In this document: in pieces, positions 9,602 through 21,600 of the stretch
Layout of the letters: each line of letters starts with the position of its first letter
How positions within the stretch are numbered: position 1 is the first letter of the stretch
Source of the DNA: Tigriopus japonicus
Taxonomy: Eukaryota; Arthropoda; Copepoda; Harpacticoida; Harpacticidae
Length of the DNA stretch: 64,000 nt
Reading direction: 5' to 3'
NCBI GenBank assembly: GCA_010645155.1
Contig: JAAGOF010000209.1
Coordinates: 431,492-495,491 of the forward strand
Notes under the pieces: model-generated
Database searches by the model: none
What the model saw: only the letters and a program-made list of their open reading frames with translations
Told to the model about the DNA's origin: nothing
Position numbers and translations under genes: made by a program

Positions 9602-12600
9602 TCAATTGCCTCTAGAGCCCCGTTTAGTAATGGCAAGATCCTCCAAAAGGACGAGAGTTGGTAGCACAGTAGATGACACTTCTTCCGTCAATCTAAGTTC
9701 CATGGATTGCTCATGATTCTCACTGGATTTGTCTTTTGTCATAGTAGTATCAATAGATTCCAGTAAAACCTCGGGAGATGAATTGAAAACCAGCCTAACC
9801 TCATTGGCATCAGGGTCGACGTCAGCCGACATATCTTCATTTAATGTCTCCTCGTTTAATTGGTGCGCAACATACACCGACGGTTCGTTCTGTCCGGCAG
9901 AATCTTCTGGAGAAGATGGACACCACTCCTTCACAATCGGAATCTTTTCTTTCTTGACCTCCACTTGAACCTTTTCACATATTTCTTGAGGCACGTCAAT
10001 GCATTCCTGGTTCATTTCCAACTTCGGAACAATCTTGTGAACCATGTCACAAACCTTTTTGGGCGCAATTTCACATTTCTCCTGCGGCACTTCCTGCACA
10101 AAGGTCTTGAGCTCATCGGCGCAAACGCGCTCCCTTTGAACAATGGGACAGATCTCAGGGCCACAAACTTCTCGAGCCTCTTGACGACAGTCTATTTCCG
10201 GGGTGAGCTTCTTACTGGCCACAGATTCCACTCGGCAACTTTGCTTGGGCACCTTGCGACAATTTTCACCCTTTGGGTCACAGACGTCTTCTTTGACAGT
10301 GGTACAATTGGCCACATCATCTGTGACCTCGTTTTCATGGTAGGTGGTGGCGCAGACCGTCTCGTATTCCGTGGAACAAACTTCGGGTCCCTCTTCATTG
10401 CAATTTCTGGCCAAAGGTGAATGGCAAACTTCGACCTTTTCTGTTCTAGGTACCATCTGGTACTCTATGTGGCAGTTTTTCACAAAACTTTCCTTACATT
10501 CTTCAACCTGAAAGGGAAAGCACACGTGGCAAAAGAATTTCTGGAAAAGGCAGATTGGATTTGGTGGATGTTACCTCTTGGGTCTTAAAAATGGTCTTGT
10601 ACACTTCTGAACACGATTCTTGTAAGGTGTGCGTGCATTGTAGCTCGTCTTTGAAGACGATTTGCTCTTGCATAACTACCCGTCTGACACATTGTGGGCA
10701 TTTTGGGATCTCCAGGGCGACTTGTGCTTCAAAGAAATGTTCTGATTGTTGGCGGTTCTCAATTGGATGGTTTCGTTTAAGATTTGAAGCCTGGTTTGTA
10801 GTTACTATGGTACATCTTTCTTGTGATGGTAAGTGCATAACTCCAAGGCAATTTTCGTTCAGGCTACAGTGTTGGACGCAAGCCTCGTAGGTCGTGATTT
10901 CGGGAACAACGGTTGGAAACCCCTCTTCAAGTAAGCGTCCGTCGAACATGGAACCCTTTGGCGAGGTGAATACGGGCTGAACATGGCAATTGCTGGTGAC
11001 CTTGATTGGTTCTGGTGTTTTTTTCTAAATGCAAAGATAGTTACGTGACATTTCAAATCTATAATCGCTAAGTATATACTATTAAGTTGGATTATGTCAA
11101 GTTTGGCAAAAAATAACTTAATAAATTTCTTGTTTGCTAACCTCGCCTTTCATAACAATATGCAGATTGGCTGTAGTAACATAATTGTAAAAACCGGCAA
11201 GTTGCTTCAGGGAGGAGACCTCGTTGAAACATGTCATTCGTCACGAGACCACCCTCGTTGCAAAAGTTTTCATCCGCTGAAAGAAATCAAACAAGAAATG
11301 CTTCATATGGAGTCATTGGAAGAGAGGAGTTCTGTATGAATTACCTCTGGCAACGGTTAACAAAATAATATTTAAGTATTAATTGTAAACATTTTACTGA
11401 TGATTTGCATGTATACAGCAAATCCCATTCCTTCTGACGGTTATGAAAATCCAAAACCACTTGAAAAATTACAACGCACCTTATGATCTGAGAAAGCAAA
11501 CATATACCACAAGCATATGTATCCTAATAAAATGTTGCTTTTAGGGTTATTTCAGTTTCTCATACTATCCGAAAATATCGTTTAGTGAAGTGAAATTTAG
11601 TAGGAGAGATGTTTAAAATCTTAAAAATACAATTTCGTTGGCAAATGATGTAAAACGTCGGTTCTTTTATAAGCCTTGGTACTCACCAAAAACCTTTTTG
11701 GAAAGAATAATTTGGTCTGTGAGAAGTGTGTCCGTTTCCAAGGTGGTTTCCTCTCGATCGTAAAACAAGCACTCTCCTGTCATCCTGATGTGAACACTTT
11801 GGCACCAGGGTAACTGGCTGCAATATTCCCAACATTCATTCCGTTCGGTAGAGAAATCAATCTGAACAAAGTGCTTCTCACGAGGTTCCAAAGATGCATC
11901 TTGTGGTGCATGAGTTATTGACTTGGGCTTAAAAAGTCCACCATCAATTGGTTCTGAAATCCAAGAACATTGTTCAGCGAACCGTGTCTCAATTGCTTCA
12001 CACGTAAAAAATATTGGTGATACGGTAACAACAAACCCCAAGTATTCAACACATTACAAAATTGAACATGATGCCCTTTGAGAGATGATCAGGTTGTCCC
12101 CAATTTCCTTCAGGGGCCTGGAATTGTCATTGTAATTGTCATTGTAGAAAATTGAAAAGTCAACCAGAACCAACGTTAGGGGCGGGCGCGGAAAATAGGT
12201 CCCAAGGTACGATCGCAGTAAAAAGGTCACAATAAAAACAACGAGGAATGTTTCAATCAGTACGGCTTATTTTTAGTCAAAAATAGGCAAGCTTCATACT
12301 AATTGTAACAAGATCATTGCTAGTGGTTTGTTGCTCTACAATCCCAGTCAAATGGAAATGGTATCTCATTTAATTTTCGAAAATTTCCTGGTTTTAATAG
12401 CGTGTCACGGTAAAGGGAAAAAGGTCTCAAATTAAAAAGGTCACAAGATGAAAAAAACCAACGCAGCACTTGAAGTATCCAAAGAGGTGACCATAGGCAA
12501 GCTTAGGTGATCAGAAATCAACGCCATCTAGCGTTGTTTGATACTGCTTTCATACTACTGTTGTCGCATTTATGTTTAATCTGTTTTTAAGTCGCCTATT

Positions 12601-15600
12601 TTTTGGAAGTGCACACCTTGACTGAGGACGCAAAAGTGAAAGTACTAATTATGATGTGGTACTGTATGGTCAACTTTTAATATGATGTATAAGATTACCG
12701 ACAGTGGCGTTTTTTCCAAAAAACAAAAGACATTATGTTTTGAATACATATTTTGATCCACACCTAAGTATTATTTTTCTTTTTTTCTTTTGTAAGATAC
12801 CTTAAAAAGTATTTTACGATCTTGTTTGAATGTGAAAAATACATCAATGATAAAAAACATAGAATCCCATTTTGAAAATAACTCTTAATTAGAAGGCGAC
12901 GAAAACAGCGAATGCTCATTTCATTTCGATGAAATGATATTTTTTCTTTACTTGAGATCGTTTCATCGCATCTATAACAATGCTGCTTGATACATGATGA
13001 AATCTAGGGTTTTATTAGGAATTTATTTATGTTAAAGATATATGATATATGATTTGCTAGAAATTAGGTTTCTGACCTTCTTCTAAGTTAAAAATATAAA
13101 ATTTAAAAATATATTTTTGTTTTAACTTAGAAGTAGATCAGAAACCTAATTTCTAGCAAATCATCAATCTGAGCCCACTCGCACACGTTTCACGGTTGAT
13201 CATTAGCTACCCAATAAAAAATGCTTAGCACCATTTTGGCTAGTTATTCACAAAAAAGGACCAAATGGTTTTTTTTTGGTAACTCTACACACAGACAAGC
13301 CCTAGACTACTCAGTTCTAGCTAAACAGGCAGACTACAGCGACAGTAGTTTGATCCGTGACCTCTCGATGACTCAGGCTGTATTTTCTGGATTGACCCTG
13401 AGACGCAAACTTCATGAAGGATATTTGCGTTACACACTACGCAACTCTATCAGCTTCATCATGAAGCACCGCTTTCGAGAATAACTCCAAGTAATCCCTT
13501 CCAGAGGGTGCTTTTGTCAAAACTGAGATATCTTTGATTATTTATCTATGCTCTACATGAGTGTGCCAAATTACATGTAAATATTAGGAATGGGTCGGGC
13601 CCATATTTTTCGGCCCGGGTCAGGATCGGTTCGGCGACTTTTCGGATCAGATCAGACGCTAGTTTTTAAGACACAAAAGATCGATCTCAAGATCGTACTA
13701 TAGTACTTTAAGTCCAATCTTGAAATCGATCTTTGCGGCTTAAAAACTAGCCTCAGTTTGGTTCGGAACAAGAAATCAAAATTTTGGGTCCAGATCAGAT
13801 CCGGATCGTTGCGAATCCGGGTTGAATCGAATCGGAGCCGGCTCATTTAGGGTTTTATAGAAATATTTTCTGACATCACGGCACTTTTTATCATGGTTTT
13901 TAAGATCAATGACAAAAAGCAACCTAGAATAATTGTTTTTAGATAATTATTGTCTTTTGAAAGAAAAAGTAGAGCAAAGACTTGAGGAAAAAGTAATACA
14001 GTTCAGTTTTCAAGTGACAACAAGTTAAGAGTCGACTCCTTAGTAGTCGGTTCCGATTCCGGTTCACCGGTTCCCAGGGTTTTGGATCCGACTCACGACG
14101 AGCCGACTTCGGAACCGATCCGATCCCGGTACTGAGCCGGCTCATGGCCGGTCCGGACCCATCCCTAGTAAATATTCCCTCCGATGTTTGATGACCTGAA
14201 AATTGAAGACGGAGTCTACCCAATGCATATAAAAATTCTCCTCGTTAGCCACCAACTCCGAAAAAGTTAAAACCTTTCAAATATGCCGGATTCCAATGGA
14301 CTCATTCTTCGAGGTAACTAGAAACTTTATTTCCAATTTGGATATTTCAATGGCCCAACTGCGATTTTGTCTTAAACGTGGAAAGTTAACTTGAAACTCA
14401 CCGGTTATGCATTGTTGGCCATTAGGGTTGACTGGAGGCGAGGAAGTTGGTTCCAAATCTTGTAAAAACACTTCTATGGAACCAAAAATCAAACATTTTT
14501 GATCTTGAGGGCGAAAAATGACCCTGTTGCAAGATCCTGCTTCGTCAAGAATGCACTTCTGTATACATTCTTCATAGGTAGTAGCATCTTCTACCGTGTG
14601 GGGTTGCAAAAGGGCACTCCCATACTTCCAATTTGGCGGAAGCTCCTCTTGGTCTTTACAAAGTTCTGAAAGAGCGACAAGTAAACTTCAAGAGTGTGGT
14701 GATGGATCGTAGTGGCTTTTGACCGAAGCAGAAAATTTCGACCGAAACTGATACTGAAAGCTAATACGGTCTTAACAATTCAATGAACACGAAAATAACC
14801 TTATAAATTATGTTACTTATTCAGAAGTTGAGGTTGTCAGGTCAGTAGCACTTAACCAAAACAAGGAAATTCATGAGAAGGGCTATGACATAGTTGCAAA
14901 ATGCAACTTTCACCAAAAAAAATGGCAACTTTTGGCCATTTGAGTCAAATTTTGCAACTTATCGATTATTTAAGCAACACAAAGCAGCACTTAGCATCAT
15001 TTTGTATAGATCACTTAAATTCTGTGAGAAATTGCTCGAATAATTTATTCTATACACACTTTCTCCGGACCTTTTCAACGAATTATCATATTTTTTAAAA
15101 TTCTGAAATGAACTTTGCAAAGCAAAACAGTAATTTCAAGGAAGCCTAAAAGGTCAAAGAAAAGATAGACTTTCGACAAAAATTGAGACATACATTTGGT
15201 CACAAAATAGACATTTGTGGGCCAGAAAGTGGCAACTTTTTAGTAACTGTCGTCGAATTAAGTGCAACTTTTAACAAAAAAAAACAAATATTGCAACTTT
15301 AGGCCCAAAAACTGCAACTTTATCCGAGTCCTAGTAATTAAGCTTTAAAGTTTGTGCGGATTTAAATCAAGAGCTTGAAGTTAGTCTCTGATTTTGGTCC
15401 ATTCAAGAACCATTGAATTTCTCTGGACTGGGAGACAAACAAAATGAATTATGATTCCCAGTAGGATGAAATTTATTACGATCTTCTGAAAATGAGACCT
15501 TGGGTATGTTGACTAGAATACTGTACGTATTTCAATTTTCAACTCAATCAAATGTCGGAGTCAAAAGTTACTCTCTCACAAAGTTCACTGCAAATCCTAG

Positions 15601-18600
15601 GGAGAATGAATGAACTAAAGGCTTTAGAATAAACTATCCCTTTTCTGGTAATTGTTTTACCAATAGGGCGAACTCTTTCATTCTATGCTCTCTTCAGTAC
15701 ATAAGTTTGAGAAGGCATAACTTTTTCACTCCAGCATTCGGTTGAGCTAAAAATTGAAAAACGCAGTCTACTCAATATAAGTTAGGTCTCGTTTGCAAAA
15801 AAATGCAATTAAATCGATCCTACTGGAAATCAAAATTCTCATGATAAGCTTCCAACTCCAGAAATTCTATGCTTCCTGGTCCATCCATCTATGGTCAATC
15901 CCTACAAGAGTGCCTGTTAAACCCAGGACGAGCTAAAATATGTTTTATTAAGAAACAAAATGAATATGCGATTCTTATTGCCTTTCTTTGCAATAGGTTT
16001 TTAATGGTTGTCTTTGTGATTGGATTTTCTTTTATTGTCAAGTGTTACCACACTTTGGATCGTTCTAAGAAAAAAGTTTGGCATGTTTGGCAAATGGAGG
16101 GAAAATAGCTGGAAAGAGCGGAAAAGTTTTTTGGGGATCAGCTGAAGCTGGAATCCTGAACAGATTACGGTTGGCGTTCAAATCAGTCGTCAAAACAATA
16201 ATGCTAATGGACACAATTGAAACAAGTGACTAAATCCAATTTTGCGAATGTGCAAAGTGACTCTGCAAAGTCAAGAGAGCAATGAAGGATGGGAATGGAG
16301 CTGAAACGCAAGACATGAAAATGCATTCATTACATGCATTTATTTTATTAGACACATTCCACACTTCAAGGCAAACATAGTCCAAAACATACTTTTGGAT
16401 CTCCTGACATAAACATAGACTAAACCAAAGGGTAAAGCGAGGTCAAGTTCTCTCTGTCTATATTAACAGCTACCAAGGTGGCCACAGAACCCCCCTCAGT
16501 GAGTTAGTCGGGCAATGAACAATTGACAAGAATATGAACGATGAAAATAAAAACAACAAACACTAAAAATCATAAAGACATGAAGGACGAGCTTCTCTAT
16601 GAGGATTACGTCGAATGTTTACTCCGTGTGTAGGTACAAGGGGATTAGAAACTGGAGTGAGCTTCGGATTCATTTGATGATTGGGAGGACGTCCACGAAG
16701 AGGAACGACGCCCAAAGGAACTGGGTTGGATTCATCAACATGCGCGGGTTTGAGACAATCTACAGAAACAATTTGCTCTTGTCCACCGTAGTCAAGCGTA
16801 AAAGTTTTTTTACCCGATTGTAGAACTTTGTACGGTCCTAAATAGGGAGCTTCAAGTGGTCCGGATTGTGGTCCACAGCGAACAAAAACATAAGCGCAGG
16901 TATCAAGTGTTTTAGGACGAAAGGATGTAAGTGATGAATGACGACTGGTGGGTAGAGGTGCAAGTTGTCCAACTGCTTCTCGCAAACGTTGTAGATGAAC
17001 GGAGGGAACACTCACATCATTTGACGTCGGAAGAAAATCTCCTGGTACTGAAATTGGTGATCCAAAAACCATCTCCGCTGAGGATACACCAAAGTCTTCC
17101 TTAGGAGCTGTCCGTATTCCAAGGAGAACCCACGGTAAATGGTCCACCCATGATGCTCCAGAAGAACTCAGGGATGCTTTCAGACTTGATTTTAGATGCC
17201 TGTGGAATCTCTCAACGAGGCCATTGGCACATGGATGATATGCAGTTGTCCGGTGAAAAACCGTGCCGTAAAGTTCGCCTAAACTTTCCCAAAGACGACT
17301 GGTAAATTGAGTTCCTCTGTCTGAAGTAAGATGAGTTGGAACGCCAAAGCGGGAAATCCATGTCGTCACCAGAGCTCTGCCAACCGAGAGTGTATCTGTT
17401 GAAGTAAGAGGAACTGCTTCTGGCCAACGAGTGTAGCGATCCACTATGGTGAGGAGATGTGTGAAGCCTTGGCTGCAAGGTAAAGGTCCAACAAGGTCGA
17501 CGTGAATATGAGCGAACCGCTCATTAGGAACTGGAAAATGGCCAGGTGTAGACTTGACGTGGCGCTGAACCTTTGACCTCTGGCAATCTAGACACTCTTT
17601 CGCCCATTTACGGCAAAGAGCTGACATGCCATGCCAGACAAATCGCTCGGAAATCATCCTCACTGTGGATCGTATAGAAGGATGGCTTAAACCATGTAGG
17701 GTATCGAAAACCCTTTTTCTGAATGTTTCGGGTACCCATGGTCGAGGGCGAGGAGTTGAAACATCACAAAGTATTGATCGCTCCTGACCAAGATTAATGG
17801 TTTTCCAAGAGAGATTCGACCCGGCCAATTCTCGCGGAGGATAATCCGGGTCTGAAAGCTGTGCTTCAGAAAGGACGTCAAAATTGATTGAGTCCCTAAT
17901 AGACATAATAATTGAGCAGGGCGAATCACAGGGCGCTCGAGATAACGCATCGGCGACCTGATTCGACTTCCCAGACACATGTTTTATCACCATAGAGTAA
18001 GCACTCAACTCTGCAATTGTACGTTGTTGCCTTGCACTCCAAGAAGGTGATTTTCGACATAACGCAAAAGTTAAAGGCATGTGATCGGTAAACGTCGTGA
18101 ATTCCCGAGCTTCCAACTGCCACCGAAAATGTCTCAAGGCCAGTTTGATAGCTAACATCTCACGGTCGTAGGCACTATATTTACGTTCTGGATCTCGTAA
18201 TCTTTTGCTAAAAAAAGCTAATGGTTGCCACGAGGATCCTGGAGTCTTTGAACGTTGTTCTAAGACAGCGCCCACCGCTACATCCGATGCATCAGTAGTT
18301 AGGGCAAGTTCAGCCGAAGGATCTTGATGAACGAGAAAGGTTGCATCTGCCAAAGCGGTCTTGGAGGCGTTGAAAGCAATAGTTGCTTCGGAATCCCAAT
18401 GAAGAGGGGATTTACTGGCCTTACAATTTGCTTTTCCAGTGGCTTTCAAGATTCTGTAGAGGGGAAGTAAGATCTCAGCCACATGAGGCACAAAACGTCG
18501 ATAAAAATTGATCATTCCGAGAAATTCCTGAAGTCCTCGAACAGTTTTTGGCAACGGAAACTTGCGAAGGGCGTCTAGTTTTTCTGGTAACGGTGAGGCT

Positions 18601-21600
18601 CCATTAGTGTCAACCCAATGACCAAGAAAAGAGAGACCACTTTTACCAAACACGCATTTTTCAGGACTAATGACCAGCCCATGCGTTGACAATCTCGTGA
18701 AAACCTCTCTCATATGAATTTTGTGTTCAACATCGGAAGCACTGGCAATGAGGAGATCGTCTAAATAACAGAAGACGTACGATAGATCACTAAAGATTGC
18801 ATCCATCATGCGCTGGAAGGTGTTTCCTGCATTTCGCAACCCAAAAGGCATCCTAGGGTACTCGAATAGACCCATGGGAGATGTTACTGCAGTTTTATAC
18901 ACGTGTGATGGTTCCACAGGTATTTGATTGTAACCTTTTAAGAGATCAATTTTGCTGAATACACGTGCACCATACAAATTTGCTGCAAAATCCAACAGAT
19001 GGGGCAACGGATATTTGTCGGGTTTTGTAACTGCGTTTAAAGCGGTATAGTCCCCACATATTCTCCAAGTACCATTCGCCTTAGGAACCATAACGATTGG
19101 ACTAGCAACCGATGACTTCGATCGTCTAGCAATGCCAAACTTCATGTTTTCCTCCATTGCCAGCTTTGCAGCAGAGAATCTTTTAGCATCTAAACGTCGA
19201 GGTTTGGCATGAGGAAGTGGACCTGAAGTTTCAATAAAGTGAGTTACACCATGACTGACAGTCGTTGCATTGAAAGTTGGTGTTGTAATAGAGGGAAATT
19301 CACTTAACATGCGGACGTAGTCACTCTGTGCGAGAGCAAAACACTCCACACCAGACACTATTCCCAAACAAGAGCCAGTAGAAGACAATTTAATGGAAGA
19401 GTCGGGGCAATCTGGGTCCACTAAAAGCTCACGTCGAACATCGAGAAGATAACCGGAAGCACGTAAGAAGTCACTACCCAAAATTGGAGTGTCGACGTCA
19501 GCTGAGATGAATTTCCAATCAAAAGTCTTTGGTCCTAGCCGAAGGGAAATTTTGCGATAGCCCCAAGTTTTTATCTTCGTTTTATTCGCAGCAGTTAGGG
19601 AAAATGTGAGAGGTTTCTGACGTTCAGCGACTGTAGCAGGGACTACAGATAACTCAGCTCCGGAATCGACGAGATAGCGAAGGTGTGACACTGCATCTTG
19701 AACGAAGAAAAGACGATAAAGCTTAATGTTGCTATCTGAAAGGCCAGCTTTCATGGAGCTTACTGAAAGCCGGCCTGGTCTTCCCCCGAAAAGTGTTCTT
19801 CAACCTTTTCAAGATCTGATAAAGCGTTCACATGACCACCACTTTTGAAATTCTTTTTTTGTTTTGGTCCTCGACGGTGTTGGCCGGAATTGGGTTTACG
19901 GACAAATTCTGACTCTCTACCGGTGGAAGAAGAGGTTTGAACGTGACGCGCTAATTTGCAAGGAGCCACACACGTCCAGGCCTTAAAACCATGCTCTTGA
20001 TGGTATGGGCATATTCCGTCCACGTGAGGACGCTCTCCAAGCCTAATGCCAAACACTTGAGAAGAACCTGGTTGAGCTGAAATCCAAAGGGCGTCCGCAG
20101 CTTCAATCACCGATTCGATGGTTTTCAACCCTTTAACCGACGCAAGTTCTCTCACGGGGGTAGGAAGTTTACGTAAAAGAATTACGAACGGCCATGGACC
20201 ATCAAGGCTTATTCCTGCTCCAGCAATCGATCGTAATCTGGCAAACCACAATGAGGGTCGTTCCAATGAGTCAAGCGAAGGTAGATCCAGGATCTTTTGG
20301 ATACGTTGTTCTTGAGTTGAACCATACGAGCCAATCAATCGTGCCTTGAGCATATCATATTTATTTGTAGAGGAGGTGGATGGAAGCAACATTATGTCTC
20401 CAATTAGGCGTCGTGATGAAGCATCAATTGCAGTGAGAGCATGGGAATACATCGTCGAAGGAACCGATATTCCTTTGACCTTAAACTCCTCCTCGATTGC
20501 CGCAAACCAGAGTTCAGCATCGTCAGGGTCAAAACTTGGCAACTTCACAGACACTGCACTCACAAGGGGGGATAATGCGGTCCCAGATGCGGACGATGAT
20601 AAAGCTGCCATAACCGCAGCGGCGATGCTGTCTTGAAGTTGAGATGAAGTGAAGGTAGTCGCAGACGCTCCGTCGCTCTCACCAGTTGGCCTTTTGTCCA
20701 TATCGAGGGTTTTAATATTTGATTTCTAACTCAAAACGGAGGAGAAAAAATCGGGGTCACCATTAAAGCGAGGTCAAGTTCTCTCTGTCTATATTAACAG
20801 CTACCAAGGTGGCCACAAGGGTTCCATAAAAAATCACAAGTACTTAAACAGTTTTGAAATCGTAGGGCTCGCTTTCCTGAGACAGCTATGCCTTTTACCC
20901 AGCCATGTTTGGCGTCGTAAGTTTTTTTTAGATTTGGTTTCTGGCCTTTTAGAGCATTACATTTGATCATGGACCTTACCTTCAACTGGTTTGACTCCTG
21001 CCGATTCATATTTGACGAATCCAATGAGGTAATCCGTGTCTGGTTCGATGGATGGGCTATCTTGGTAATCAAATGGAAAAGGGGTGGTTGCCAAATTACA
21101 AGTGGAATCTGAGAAGTCAAAGGCCAAGGCAAAGCATGTTTTCTCGTAACAGAAATCAATGCATTTCTTATATGTCACCGCAAGGACAGAAGATTCGGGG
21201 AAATGTCTCAAAATAAATGTTTTAGTTATGGCGACCCGACGTAATTGGAGGGAAAATGACATCTTTTTTCCTTCACTCGTTGTCGAAAACTTTAAATCTA
21301 AGGAGAGGTATGAATGGGGTATGTATAAACGTTGGTTTTTGATTTTTCTTGTTCTCAATACGTACTTTTTGGATGGTAACACATAGGTACAGAAGATTCC
21401 GGAGTTCCAATATTCTTATGACACATGCCGTAGCTCCTGCATCCTAACGTGTTGTAATTTAAAGATACACTCGCGAGAGTAGCTTCACCAGAATCACAAC
21501 GGTCGTCACTTCCTAAACGAATGAAGAATTTGTTGAGTTTATTTATACTGAAGTCAATAGCATTTAACTCCAAACGTTATCACCCTCCAACTTCCTAATT

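Larger units (their letters stand above)
16433..20817 (-). mobile_element. Complete Ty3/gypsy LTR retrotransposon, CsRn1 clade, with 54-bp LTRs
   Basis: A 4385-bp element on the minus strand in an intron of the PAN gene. The ends are identical 54-bp direct repeats at 16433-16486 and 20764-20817, beginning TGTGGCCACC and ending CTTTA on the coding strand. The 4-bp duplicate AGGG (plus strand) flanks it at 16429-16432 and 20818-20821. A PBS matching the tRNA-Trp 3' end follows the 5' LTR by one base, and a G-rich PPT precedes the 3' LTR. Gag and pol are both open. CsRn1-clade elements are known for tRNA-Trp priming and a CHCC-type gag finger, and both are seen here. Identical LTRs and intact ORFs suggest a recent insertion. 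Confidence 0.93.

Noticed and set aside
9860..10420. 186-codon plus-strand frame
   Set aside because: It is the antisense shadow of the Cys-repeat coding exon 9602-10507, which has splice-site and module support.
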